A stretch of DNA of 64,000 nt from Aurelia coerulea (taxonomy: Eukaryota > Cnidaria > Scyphozoa > Semaeostomeae > Ulmaridae). This document shows positions 12,121 to 23,440 of the stretch, one piece after another; position 1 is the first letter of the stretch, and every line of letters begins with the position of its first letter. The stretch lies in the NCBI GenBank assembly GCA_039566865.1, contig CM076951.1, forward strand, positions 19,043,484 through 19,107,483, written 5' to 3'. Made by a program: the position numbers and the translations under genes. Under the pieces are notes generated by a model, which saw only the letters and a list, made by a program, of their open reading frames with translations, searched no databases and was not told where the DNA came from.

Positions 12121-12510
12121 TACACTCATTTTTTTCATAAGAAACCGCTTATAAGAAACGGTAGGCTCAACTTTTCGAAAGTTAAGAAACAACCCTACCT
12201 GAATTGAAAAAGCTAAGAAACTTTTGTAATTTACAATTTCAATTTTTCTATCAGACTCAAAACTGTTTTGACAGTGTACAGTTATAACAACTATTTGGAC
12301 ATTATTTCGAATGTGAATTGTGTTATTTACTTGTTTTGATATCTTACTAAGTAATTTGGGAGCCCTTTAGACAAAACAAGATGAACTCTACACTTCCGGC
12401 ATAAAAAGTATCAGAAACACAGAAGAAACTTTTGCTACCAAAATGGCCCAAAAATGTAAGAAACTGCCTACCATCACCGGGCCTTAGTTTCTTATAAAAA
12501 AATGAGTATA
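12121..12510. repeat. MITE of the 'TAAGAAACT' family, hairpin type
   Basis: The left end TACACTCATTTTTTTCATAA plus GAAAC mirrors the right end, which reversed reads TATACTCATTTTTTTATAAG plus AAACTAAGG. It is about 390 bp, AT-rich and non-coding. It belongs to the family of 4101-4470 but has its own outermost bases (CTCAT instead of CGTAT). Confidence 0.7.
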
Positions 12511-12672
12511 TATGTGAAATTTACCATACCAAAATGATACCAAATGTGAGATACTACGAATAGATAGCTAGAAAGCAGCGCAACTAAACCTACAGCTAGA
12601 AACAAATTATTTACTAAGGTAAGGCATAACCTAAGATATTTACAGAATTTAAAGAAGTTCTCACAGGAGGGG

Positions 12673-12904
12673 TATAGTAAAAACCTCTCCTGTGCCGCGT
12701 TCATAGTAGATTTCCACTATAAAAGATCCTTGTTACGTTTTCCAATGATTTTTGACAAACAAAACACAACTAAATACAATAATACGATGCCTTTCGTCCT
12801 TCCATGTTGAATCTCCTCCTCTTCTCCCCAAAGTTCCCGGATCTCCTGCGCAACGTAACGTCCTGCGCAGCGTAGAATCCTCCACAATGTCAACTTTCAC
12901 TATA
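12673..12904 (-). repeat. Pao element 3' LTR
   Basis: A 232-bp long terminal repeat that matches 16200-16431 except for two substitutions in the stretch after 'tgttgaatctcctc'. The element lies on the minus strand, so this is the 3' LTR. The outer flank GGGG (12669-12672) equals the flank of the other LTR (16432-16435), a target-site duplication of at least 4 bp that may extend to GGGGTA. Confidence 0.95.
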
Positions 12905-12958
12905 CTCCCCTAAAATTAATACAATGTTTTAATTTTACTGCTATTAACGTCCAGCTAC

Positions 12959-15900
12959 TTAAAAAATGTCTTCGTTTTCTGCAATGGTTGCAATGTTCTT
13001 TAGTGCATCCGCCTTCGCATGCCTCGTTGGTCTTGTCACTTCCTCCTCAGGATACGCCTTGTTAGCCACAACGATTCGCTTGTTTAACTCTTCTGGTGTC
13101 ATGGTCGAGCGTATTTTAAGGGGACAGATAAGTTGTATAGGGCGTTCCCATATCTTATTTCTAACTATCATCCGTACTCCTCGCACTACTCCATCCTTTC
13201 CTCTTAAGTGTTCACAGACAAGTCCATGATGCCATTCATGTTTGTTCTTGCTGTTTGAAACAACTAATACAACTTCTCCCAACTCTGGATAATACTGTTT
13301 TTTCTTTGTGACGTCGTGTCTTTCTCTCAGTGCTCTAACCCTTTTCTCTGGCAACAAGCCTCTTGCTGGTTCTGGGTATGGCTTTCCTGCCATAATCTTC
13401 CATTTTTCACAATTTCGTTTCACTCTCTTCAGAATAGTTCTAAGTCTGGGTATCCAAAATTTCTCCCTAACCTTAGCCATTGTGATGTTTACCCCCTTGT
13501 GTCCTACATCTTTGGGTTTTTCTTCACATAACTTGGTTGCATAAAGGGATCCTCTTGGTATAAACACTGGTTCTTCATCTTGAATCCTACCAACACATCT
13601 GACGGTTTCATCATTACATCTTGTTAGGCCTAATTTCTGCGCCTCCCTGCTGTTCAAATCGACAGTTTCTTGAGCTTTCATCACCAGATAATTGTTTGCC
13701 TTTTCAATTTCTTCTGTTGTCAGTGGCCCTGAAATTTTGTCAGCTTTAAGTACTTGTTTTCTAGTGTTATGAACAAATCTTAAACACCATGCTATGGCTC
13801 TCTTGGCCCTCTTTAAGGTGACTTTTCCCAATAATGAATCTAGCATATTTTCCTCTGTTGTAGTAACTAGTACTTGCTCCTTGTTTGCTTTAATCTCTTT
13901 CTGTATCTCCTGGTTATTTTCATGAAACAAGTTCACTTGTTCTGGCCACCTTGATTGATCTAACTGTTCCTTTACAATGGCATCATACTTTTCTCTAACA
14001 TCTCCTGTCATCCTTGCTAACAAATTTCTCAATCTTGCCCTGCTTTGCGCTTCATTTGAACTCTGAGGTACTCTTTCCTCAATCCAAGGAACTTTAACTT
14101 TGTATCTACCATCAGTCTGATGTTTTACATTTTCCATGAATTCTTGCCTTACTTCTTCTTGGTCAAACTCCTTTCTGTCCTCTACTCCTAGCACATCCAA
14201 TCTGTACAGTTGTTCATAATCCTCATTGGTTGTTTGTGTAAAATAACTCTGGTCACTTTTCACTCTTTCTCCATGCACTGCCCACCCGAATAATGTTTCA
14301 TCAGCTATGGGCTGCCCCTGCAACCCTTTCCTGCAGTTCCCTGTTCTTATATCTGTGAATGTAGGGTCTCCTATCAGAATATGAATTTCATAATCCCCAT
14401 CTCTACTCTCTGGGATAAACAGGCCTCTCAGATGGCTGTATTTCAATTTCAATTCTCTACATGGTGTTCTGTCTACTTTAGAGAAATTTGCTTGATCTAG
14501 ACATACAACTTCAAATGTGAACTTCTCTCCCTTCATTGTATATGTGCTTATCTCATGTACTGCTCTCTTTGCAGCTTTAGTTTGCCCTGCAGCTGTTCTT
14601 AAACTGGTTGTTTCCCATCTAATTGGCTTAAGCCTTAGTATTTCTACAGCTTTCTTGCTAATGTAATTCTTTGTAGCCCCAGTATCTAGTATTCCCCAAA
14701 TCTGCTCTCCTTTCACCTCCATTGGGATTAATGGCATGATACAATCACCAGAAGGAGTGTAAACACTGACACTTTGCTCTGTTTTCTTGGCTCTTTCTTC
14801 ATGTAAGCTTGAATGATGGTTTCCCTGGCATATAAAACAGCCTTTTCTTGTGCAATCTCTCATTAAGTGCTTCTCCCCACACTTGAAACAAGCACCCTTT
14901 CTTTTCAAAATTTCCTTTCTTTCTTTCTTATCTGCTACTGTGTCACATTTGTCAGGCCAGTGTTTGTTTGGGCAGTAAAAGCACCTTGGCCCTCTTTTCT
15001 CAGTTGTCATAAATGTTTCTCTATGCGATCTTCTTTCTTCCCTAATTTTCTCTATCTCATCATCACTTTCATTGCGCTTGAGCCATTTTCTAATTTCAGT
15101 CAGCAAGTCATCAAATAACCAAGTTTCCCAATTTTCATCATTTCTTGTAAGGTCTGCCTTTATCCCTGGTAGCTTTGCAAGTGTAGATAATACCAGGCCC
15201 TCCACTTTTGTGTGCCCATTCATGGCTCTAAGTGCTTCATAATTTATGCGTAGAGTTTCATAGAACTGCTTCACTTTGGCATACCTTGTTCCTTTAATAG
15301 CCTCCAAATCTATAATTTCTCTGGTATGGGCAGCAAGTACAGTTTTCTCTTGCCCATATTCTTCCTTTAGCAACTGCAGGGCCCTGTCATATCCTTCCTC
15401 ATTGTTTGGAATGTTACCTATCAGTTCTTGACAGCCTCCCCTTACACTTTGAAGTAGGTAGCCTAACTTCACAATCTTGTTTACTGGTTGATTATCTACT
15501 TGTGCCATGAATTGATTGGAAAATCTTATCCAATCCTTTGGTGTGCCCTTAAAAGGTGCAATACTCAATTTTGGGAGGTTAACTGCAGTCTCTCTTGCCC
15601 TTCTTTCCATTTCAATTTCCCTTTCCTTCGTTTCAATCATAATTTTCTGTTGTTCTTTCCAAGCTGCTCTGTCTTTTTCCAGTTTTTCTTGTCTCAACTG
15701 TTCTTCATACTCCCACATTTCTCTCCTCTCATCCTCTCTATTTTTCCTTTCCTGGTGTAGCACTTTCTCTCTAGCTAACTCATTCATCTTTATATTATAT
15801 TCATCAATCATTATCTTACCCTTTTCATACAACTTAAAAGCCCCCTGAAATGCAATTCGCGCGCCTTTAGTCCATGTTTGCACAGATCCAATCGTCTCTT

Positions 15901-16096
15901 CTTCATCGATCATTACCTCACTTGTTTTCTCAATCAACTCATCCAACAATTTCAGTTTGTTTGGTACAGTGACATCACATAAACGGTTCAATTTTGACAT
16001 TTCTTGTCGTTCAAGCGCCTCCTTTACCTGCTCCCCATACATATTGATCTTCACTACTTCCTTATCCACCATTTTCTTCATTTCCGTTGATCCCAT
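12959..16096 (-). CDS. Pao gag-protease polyprotein with deleted RT and integrase core
   Basis: An uninterrupted frame of 1045 residues from the ATG at 16096; a further 18 in-frame codons upstream contain no ATG. Order: coiled, highly charged gag N-terminus (to about 190); gag capsid-like region (about 190-360, 'LPKLSIAPFKGTPKDWIRF'); zinc knuckles (about 370-425, CFYCPNKHW and CFKCGEKH); aspartic protease with DTGA at about 469; and the first residues of the RT region ('YKVKVPWIEERV'). The frame then jumps to the post-RNase-H segment (SRWPEQVNLF), the integrase zinc-binding segment (HKGVNITMAKVREKFWIPRL, about 867) and directly to the DUF5641 tail ('LRERHDV' to 'RPIQLICPLKI'). No YxDD motif and no DDE core are present. 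Full Pao polyproteins are much longer. Keeping the frame across two losses suggests that the truncated protein was kept, or that the losses are very recent. Confidence 0.85.
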   Translation of the reverse strand: MGSTEMKKMVDKEVVKINMYGEQVKEALERQEMSKLNRLCDVTVPNKLKLLDELIEKTSEVMIDEEETIGSVQTWTKGARIAFQGAFKLYEKGKIMIDEYNIKMNELAREKVLHQERKNREDERREMWEYEEQLRQEKLEKDRAAWKEQQKIMIETKEREIEMERRARETAVNLPKLSIAPFKGTPKDWIRFSNQFMAQVDNQPVNKIVKLGYLLQSVRGGCQELIGNIPNNEEGYDRALQLLKEEYGQEKTVLAAHTREIIDLEAIKGTRYAKVKQFYETLRINYEALRAMNGHTKVEGLVLSTLAKLPGIKADLTRNDENWETWLFDDLLTEIRKWLKRNESDDEIEKIREERRSHRETFMTTEKRGPRCFYCPNKHWPDKCDTVADKKERKEILKRKGACFKCGEKHLMRDCTRKGCFICQGNHHSSLHEERAKKTEQSVSVYTPSGDCIMPLIPMEVKGEQIWGILDTGATKNYISKKAVEILRLKPIRWETTSLRTAAGQTKAAKRAVHEISTYTMKGEKFTFEVVCLDQANFSKVDRTPCRELKLKYSHLRGLFIPESRDGDYEIHILIGDPTFTDIRTGNCRKGLQGQPIADETLFGWAVHGERVKSDQSYFTQTTNEDYEQLYRLDVLGVEDRKEFDQEEVRQEFMENVKHQTDGRYKVKVPWIEERVPQSSNEAQSRARLRNLLARMTGDVREKYDAIVKEQLDQSRWPEQVNLFHENNQEIQKEIKANKEQVLVTTTEENMLDSLLGKVTLKRAKRAIAWCLRFVHNTRKQVLKADKISGPLTTEEIEKANNYLVMKAQETVDLNSREAQKLGLTRCNDETVRCVGRIQDEEPVFIPRGSLYATKLCEEKPKDVGHKGVNITMAKVREKFWIPRLRTILKRVKRNCEKWKIMAGKPYPEPARGLLPEKRVRALRERHDVTKKKQYYPELGEVVLVVSNSKNKHEWHHGLVCEHLRGKDGVVRGVRMIVRNKIWERPIQLICPLKIRSTMTPEELNKRIVVANKAYPEEEVTRPTRHAKADALKNIATIAENEDIF

Positions 16097-16199
16097 TTTC
16101 GTAAATTTTGTTCCAATAATCGATGGCCTAAAGTTTTCTATCGTTTTCAATCTTCTAAGTGTCTTCTAAGTGTCCGTTAGTCCCTTCGCGGTCGCCACT

Positions 16200-16431
16200 T
16201 ATAGTAAAAACCTCTCCTGTGCCGCGTTCATAGTAGATTTCCACTATAAAAGATCCTTGTTACGTTTTCCAATGATTTTTGACAAACAAAACACAACTAA
16301 ATACAATAATACGATGCCTTTCGTCCTTCCATGTTGAATCTCCTCGTGTTCTCCCCAAAGTTCCCGGATCTCCTGCGCAACGTAACGTCCTGCGCAGCGT
16401 AGAATCCTCCACAATGTCAACTTTCACTATA
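16200..16431 (-). repeat. Pao element 5' LTR
   Basis: The upstream LTR of the minus-strand element, near-identical to 12673-12904. It should carry the promoter and, with its twin, define the transcript ends. GGGG follows at 16432-16435. Confidence 0.95.
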
Positions 16432-16480
16432 GGGGTAAATTATAGTGAATTTCTTCTCAAATCGATTGTACGAATGCTCC

Positions 16481-16866
16481 TGCATACCACGGGGGGGGGG
16501 GGGGTTCTTGGCCAAATTTTGGGTGGGGGTCTGCCGCGAGCATATTCAAAATGGTACCCTTGGCTAAACCAATTTGACCATTCTCTGGATCAATTTTTAC
16601 GAAAATGGTACCCTTGGCTAGACCAATTTTGCGCAATTTTGACCATTTCCTGGATCAATATTGTCAAATTTGCACCAAATATGATATCATGACCGTTCGC
16701 TAGACCAATATTGCCAAAAATGATACCCTTGGCTAGACCGTTGTAGGCCAAAATTGCAAAAAAGTATACCCTTGGCTAGACTAGAAGTCCGAAAAAGTAT
16801 ACCCTTGCTCGCGGCACATCCCCAGGTACCTTTACTATGGAAGGACCCCCCCCCCGTGCTGCATAC
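16481..16866. repeat. G-run/C-run inverted repeat with CCCTTGGCTAGACC units
   Basis: The left end TGCATACCACGGGGG is mirrored by CCCCCGTGCTGCATA on the right, and 'tctgccgcgagca' mirrors 'tgctcgcggca'. Inside are about six degenerate units around 'ggtacccttggctagaccaa'. It starts about 50 bp beyond the Pao LTR. Probable MITE, non-coding. Confidence 0.7.
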
Positions 16867-16869
16867 ATC

Positions 16870-17430
16870 AATAGTTCGGTCTATGTAAAGTCAAACCCTA
16901 CAATATGTTTTCATATAAGATTTATTTAAACGACTATGAATATCATTGTCTTGTCTTCGTTACATTAACGGGGTGGCAGTTGAAGGTAGTTATTCATCAG
17001 TTCCATCTATGATACACGTCTTATTCATTTAAGAAACTAGTTTAGACAAAACAGGATGGAAGAGGATTCAAAACTATGTTTCAGAAGCGTTAAGATACAT
17101 TTAAAAGTTAGCTTATCATTCAAAATTTTCGTGAAACCATAATTCTTGGTAATATTCACTATAATTTTGTTTCAAACCCAAATAAATTTTTCTTTGCTAA
17201 ACATTATGTCACATAATATCAAGAAACAAATATGTATGATAGTTGTGGAAAATACATCATAATTCAGGCATCCAAAAACAAGAAAGGGATCAAGAAACTT
17301 TTAGTGCTAAGAAGCGAAAACTTTCTTGTGAGGTCAAGAAACCTTATTAAGAGTATGCAGTGGTCATTTTTTCAAATAAGAAACTTCATTGCCAGTCGTC
17401 TCCTTGGAAACCATCATTCAGCTTGTTATC
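16870..17430. other. No gene seen
   Basis: AT-rich sequence with scattered 'aagaaact' motifs of the MITE family and no recognisable protein. Confidence 0.4.
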
Positions 17431-17435
17431 AATGG

Positions 17436-17583
17436 ACGATTACGCTAAAGATAGCGGCGAGGAACTTTTTACCAAGATGCATTGCGTTTGAAATGCGAAT
17501 CTTTAACGATTCTATAGGAATTCGATTAAAGAATGCAGTGCATCTTGGCAAAAAGTACCTCTCCGCCATCTTTAGCGTAATCA
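17436..17583. repeat. Near-perfect 148-bp palindrome
   Basis: The left arm starts GATTACGCTAAAGATAGCGG and the right arm ends in its near-exact reverse complement (ccgccatctttagcgtaatc). The pairing carries on through 'ttttaccaagatgca' and into the centre, where 'gaatctttaacgattc' pairs with 'gaattcgattaaagaat'. The DNA or an RNA from it could fold into one long hairpin. I see no coding. Confidence 0.85.
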
Positions 17584-18606
17584 TCTATTGTATGCGCAAT
17601 ACCAGACTTAAATCTCCAAGCGCACTTGAATGCTATTTCAAATTTGAGAGCCCAAACATTTGTTCATTAATCTTTACAATTCGCAGAGATGCTTTCAGAG
17701 ATGAATTGTTCTTTGCCTTATCGATGAGCAGACAGGGCTTCAACCACTTATGTTAGTTGTGGTAAATTCGTGTTATGCAAACATTTTGAAAATAGGTATT
17801 ACTTTCGTTTATGGTCTGCAAAACCAGATTGTCGAGAAAAATATATAAAGCAGAAGTTTAAGAACTAAGGGGGCCATACGGAGATTGTATTCAGTTTTTT
17901 GAGCAGGAGAGGGGTTTAACTCTAAAGGGTCTTGGGGTAAACGTTCGGGGCTAATTTGACACACTGAAATCCTAAGTTGACTTAACTGATGAAGAATGTG
18001 TTTATGTAACAACTGGTTAGTGGGGCAAACGATAATATCTATATGTAATATCACTTTCTCTGTTGCAAGAAGGGAAAACACCCGCCAATCCGCCAAGAAT
18101 CATGCGAGAAAATGTTTCATTTTCTATAAATCTTACTCAGACAGATTCATCTCAAGAATATTTGAAAGGCAACTAAATGGTGTTGAAATAACTTGCAATT
18201 GCTTTTGAATAAGAGTAGTAGAAGTTTGAAGGTAATGGCAAGTTAAAGCTAAGCTGTCAGATTACCCCTTGTGACCCCCTATTTAAAACTTCTTAATTTC
18301 ATTGCTCGATATCTCAATACTCAAAAACCTGTAATTAGAAAGCATACGTTCAAAATATTTAACTCGGCGTAAAAAGATGGACGTAAAATTTTATGACCAA
18401 TTTCTTCTGGTTAATTAAATGGCTTGAAAGCAACTTTAGATACCTATTTATAATTCTACCATTGGACTTTTCAGAAATCTTTCGTATTTGGAACTTACTA
18501 TATATTTTCTATTTTAACTCATTTAAGGATGTGACGTCATCAAATGTCTAAATCACAAACTAGAAAAGTGACGGACTTTTGCTTGATACCATAGAGTAGA
18601 CATCTA

Positions 18607-19213
18607 CCAGGTGTCCCAAAAAAATGTATACGGATTTGGTTGACTCTAGCACTGTGAATTTAGCTTCAATCTATGGCTAAACACGCTCAAAATGTTTTTC
18701 GATAGTTAACTTGAACATGGATACCTCGTTTGTTGGTATTGGTGCTTTGAGAACAGAAATATCAATTTTGAAAGCTCAATTTTGCTTCTTCCTGCAAACC
18801 AGAGCTTTAGCCTTTTGGCCTAAGCAATTTCTTAAGGAAGAGCGTATAAATCGACGATAGCCTTGATAAGATTTGAGCAATATTAGATCTTGTGTTATTC
18901 TGCTTTCCAGAAGTCACCCCTAAGTCACCCGTTGGGAAGTTCCTTACTTTTTCATTAATTTCTGTTCTTAATTTCGACGTGCTTCAGGAATTTGCTTAGG
19001 CCAAAAGGCGAAAGCTCTGGTTTGCAAGTTGACTCAAATTTTGAGCTTTCAAGATTGATATTTCTGCTCTCAAAGCACCAATACCAACAAACGTGGTATC
19101 TATGCTCAAGTTGACTATCGAGGAACACTTTGAGAGTGATTAGCCATTGATTAAAACCAAATTCACATCGCTGGAGTCAACCAAATCCGCATACATTTTT
19201 TTAGGACGCCCGG
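18607..19213. repeat. MITE flanked by TA (GGTGTCCCAAAAAAATGTAT family)
   Basis: Inverted ends of more than 60 bp: CCAGGTGTCCCAAAAAAATG on the left and the reverse of CATTTTTTTAGGACGCCCGG on the right. Both continue into 'CGGATTTGGTTGACTC', and TA lies outside each end (18605-18606, 19214-19215). The inner arms also pair (blocks around 'tttggcctaagca'). TA flanks and a GGTGTCCCAAAAA end are typical of Tc1/mariner-derived elements. A relative lies at 61462-62009. Confidence 0.85.
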
Positions 19214-19215
19214 TA

Positions 19216-22200
19216 TAACCCATGGTCTTCTTAGAAATTATTTCATATTGGGTCAAACGGTTTAGAAATCCATTTTTAACTTTTCTTGAGTTCTTGACAA
19301 ATAAGAAAAACACTGTAATACTGTAACTGTTTAAGATGCTAGAAAAGTCCAACGGCAAAATCATAGAGAAATAGCTAGACTTTCTTTGAAGACTTTGAAG
19401 TTATTCAGTTCAAAGAAATAGGTCATTGAATTTTATACCAGGCTTTTTGAATATCTGGAATATATCATGCTTGATTAGAATAGGAGACTGTTTGTGTTTA
19501 CAACCTGTAGTGTCAAATGGAGTAGCGTGGGGCTTTATCAATATTCTCTTAAATTAATCATGGAGGTAAAGATCTGTTTGTTTATTCCAACCGGCCATGA
19601 TATGAATTTGTTCAGCTGTATGATGCGAGGGTTTCCTCCATGGGCGATTCAACGGCAGTTCTTCCCCACCTCCCTGCTTGCCTGCAATTAGTCTCATGAA
19701 TTTCATGAATTTCATCAAGTTGATTTCTCAGCTCTGCTAAGGCTCTGCTCAATTCCAAGGCAGATTTTTGACAAACTGCCAATTCTTTATCTGCGATGAA
19801 TCTTTTTCGTACTTCGTACAGCTATTGAAAAATAATTGTAACAGATAAATCATTGCATGCCAAAAATGAAAAAATTTAATATGTTCGCAAGAAATCATCA
19901 AAACTAGGGAACCGTTAACTAAAATCATCAGTCTCGAATCCTGCAGAATCCTACAGTACAGAGGAGATATGACACAATTTAATGTTGAAGGTGGTAAAAA
20001 TCCCATTCGCACGTCATCTCCTTGAAACCAATTCATATCGCAGAACATTCCATGATCATAATCTTGGGTGCCTAATAATATTCCTCCTTTTTTTCAGAAA
20101 TAAACAAATGAAAATATCATTAATTAACAATATATGAACAACAATTTTTATTTTCATTAATAAAGTCCTGACCAAGTAGTCAGTAGTCAGTAGATGCCTG
20201 CCAGAGAGAGCACTTTTATGTCCAGTGCTGGTTGCAAGCTTCTGAAATCTTAATTCCTTTTGCTACCGCACGATTTTAGGAAACTTATATATTTATGATG
20301 CGGCAAATGTGCTAGAATAAATTCATTTTCGCAAAAAAAAGCTTTTAAAGTGCCAAGTGAGATTGCAGAACAAACATATAATTCTTACTCAAAGCAATGT
20401 CAAACTAATTAGGAATAATTAGGAAATTCTACGAGAAAGTATCCTATGCTATTGGAATTTGATTTAACGCTAGGAGACTCTTCTACCAAAATCAGAGCCA
20501 TGTTTCATATAAAGATTTGAAAATGGCCAAGGAAAATTGAAGCTGCAAATAATGAAATTTTGTTCTTATGACCTCATCCTTACGATAGTTAGAGAATATC
20601 AAATTTCGACAATTATAGAAACCTCCAATACTGGCCCAAATTCTTAGTTTCTTAATACGAGAATACGTAAATCAATTTTATCCCAACTTGCCACAGAGTT
20701 TGGAGAGAGAGAAAAAGTGTATTAATTGGCAGGGCACCAAATACTGTAAAAACCTTTGTGAATGGTTTCTAGACTTCTACTTGATTAAACGCCGTTGTGA
20801 AATAAAAAGAATGCAATCTTGGTGTATTGAAAAATACTGTAAATTGGAAATGTTTCCAAAAATGCTTGGTTATCTTCTGGAGAAGAAGCAATGACAATAT
20901 ATCCATTTCTGGAAGATATCTAAGCCCAATTTTCAAAAATTTCTTTGGGAAGTCATTCTGTCATCTGTGCTGGGCTTTCTTTCAAAAGATTTTGCCAATT
21001 AAAATGCCATTTCGATGTTGGAAATTGGCAAGGATTTTGTTGATCAATTTGCAGCCAGAAGGAAGTCCTGGATACCTAAATTACTAAGACCCCTGAGCTG
21101 CTCCATTACGCCACCTGATCCATGCCGTGCATTTTCAGATTGAATTTCTACATTGAAGGGAAAGAACTATAGAAACAAAATAACCTGTGAATTCTACAGG
21201 ATGTATTTATTTGCAATTGTCTCTTGAGGTCAAAATAATTGTACACATTGCAATCGAGGTTCTTGTCCCAAAAAAGTTATTCCCATTTGTGTGGATGCAA
21301 ATTCCATTGTCTCTCTAGATACAGTTGGAGAGTCAAAGATCTACTTGAGCCCAACTTTTCAGATTGGTTGAACTAAGGTCTCAAGCTCTATGTTAAAGGC
21401 AATCTGTCTGATTCATAATTGGCTTAAGATTGTATAGGGGGATTAAAGATTTGTATGGCAGAATTAACATAAAAGAATTGGAAAAGAGATAATTTCGAAT
21501 TGACCTGAATTTTTATCATGCAAAAAATTCAAGAGTCTGAGCTCTAGCTCCTTTCCGTTGTCTAAGCTTCGTTCTTCTAAACCAATTACATGCTCGACAG
21601 AGCTCCTTTAAGGCCTATCCTTTGTAGCTGTATCAAAGTATCAAATATGAAACAATAGAACGTACAGCTCCTCCATAGCAGACACTATAGTAGGGCACAA
21701 TTTGATTAGTACCCTGTACATATAGGAGGAGCATCTAAAATATCGACGGCTAGAATATATATCCCATTAAAAAGTACATCACTCAGAGCATATAGAAACC
21801 TATATGTCATTGAAATTTTGTATGGGTAGGGAACAAAAACGTCCAAATAAGATTTTAAGAGCAAATCCATGTGTGTGTGGTACCTCCATTTCAAAGTACA
21901 GGATATGAGATCACTGACAAGGAACCTCTAACAAAACTGTAGCTAAGAAACTTTGAGCAGTGAAAATCTGATAATGAAACTTTCAGTAACAGGCCTATTT
22001 TTAGTTTCTTATAGAAATAGATTCACTTTGTTAAAAGGGCACAGAGGCACAGACAACATGTCACAAATAATTAGTATTTATCCAAAATTTAGTGTCCTTT
22101 TAGATCTTGAAAGGACCATTTGACCTTAAAGATATTTACTTCCTTTGCTACATGAATCTATTTTTTAGTAATAGCAATCGAGCTATTAGATAAGCATTTC

Positions 22201-22860
22201 TTATTCTCTTGCCGTGATGCTTTTTTAGCTTCATGAGTCCCCCACCCACTTTTGTTTTGAAAGAGATATGCGATGTGCTTCAAATACATAGCTGCGTGGG
22301 AGCACGAGTTATGCAAAGCGTCCCCGCAGCTAAGTTATGCGAAAATTGGAGAGCTAAAAAAGCGGAGCAAAAACGGAAACCGGTGACTCTTTGTATCAAA
22401 GGTTAGACGTACCTTTTTGCTTGCACATCTCGTCTGTTGATACGTTTCTGTAGTGGGGGAAATTTGTCTTGGTTTTGTTTCAGGATATTGATTGAACAAT
22501 AGAACTGCAAAACAAACATCACATGCTTTAGGCTTATTTGTAGCTAGCTGTTAGTCAAAAGTTATAAAAAAAGCATTTCTTCAAGAACTATTTCCAGAGA
22601 ACATTTGATGAAAAAATGTTTTCCCATTCAATTGGAAACTTTCGAGGTCCCCTTTCGCGAACCCTCTCCGGCCTTGAACTCTGTCAGCACTATAAAATTA
22701 GGTAGGAAGATATTGAGTTTTGCAACTTGAAAAGAGGAAGGGTAGGCATATCATTGACGGGGATTGAGCTCCAGCTCCAGTAAACAAATGGGGCTCTCAT
22801 TTGGGCTACAGTGTAAAATTTTAGAATAGCGCTTATCAAAACACCACTATTTGGGCACCT
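19216..22860. other. Long stretch without recognisable genes
   Basis: The frames here are short and have no recognisable domain. Decayed 'AGAAACT...AGTTTCTTA' units occur near 20620-20660 and 21940-22015. The rest is AT-rich sequence, presumably intronic if the zinc-ribbon and HECT exons belong together. Confidence 0.45.
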
Positions 22861-22889
22861 AAAACAACAACGATGATTTTGATTGTGTA

Positions 22890-23440
22890 GGATTACCTCA
22901 TGTAATTTCTGAAGCCAGTTGTGCTGTCTTGACTTGATGAGCGTATGCGAGAGAAAGAGAAAAAAATTGGTTAAAACAATTTGGGTGGTCATATTTTTCG
23001 AAAAGTTTGAACGAATGAAGGGGAGATTTGCTAGAACCACTATCTTGGAAATCTTCGGCCTCTTGTACGGACCGTGCATTCACTCACGCAGGTCCGCATC
23101 ACATACAGCTTGCCATATGCAGGCCTGAAGCGCCAAAACAGCAGACTAACAAACATGACTATAATTCTTAAGAGAAACTTTGCAGGACATAAAACTGTAT
23201 ACTAACCATTCTGCCGATTTCACGTAAAAGATTCCAGGATATTGTAATTGCTTTCTCATGTCATTTCTGAAGCCAGTTGTGTGGTCTTGGCGTGATGAGC
23301 GTAAGGGATAGAGAGAGAGAGAAAAAACGCAGACTAACAAATTTGACTTAAACAATTCTAAAGAGAAACTCTGAAGGACATAAAAATATACTAACCATTC
23401 TGCCGATATCACATGAAAAGATTCCAGGACATTGCAATGT
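22890..23440. repeat. Diverged duplication (units sharing 'tctgaagccagttgtg')
   Basis: The block 'atttctgaagccagttgtg' followed by 'gatgagcgta' and a GA-rich run appears at about 22908-22965 and 23262-23325. The block from 'cagactaacaaa' to 'gaccattctgccgat' and 'gattccaggacattg' appears at about 23140-23255 and 23328-23440. These are old, partly tandem duplications without coding potential. Confidence 0.7.

Larger units (their letters stand above)
12673..16431 (-). mobile_element. Complete but internally deleted Pao (BEL/Pao) LTR retrotransposon
   Basis: A 3.76-kb element with two 232-bp LTRs, a matching GGGG flank and one long open frame. Just inside the 5' LTR (minus strand) is TGGCGACCGCGAAGGGAC, placed and shaped like a tRNA primer-binding site, perhaps of Arg type. 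The LTRs differ at only two positions, so the insertion is young. The reverse transcriptase and the integrase core are missing, so it depends on a relative for mobility. It sits in the apparent intron of the zinc-ribbon/HECT gene, in the opposite direction. Confidence 0.9.

Noticed and set aside
15488..15848. Plus-strand frames over the Pao gag region
   Set aside because: Antisense shadows of the coding frame, rich in S/F/L as expected from the opposite strand.
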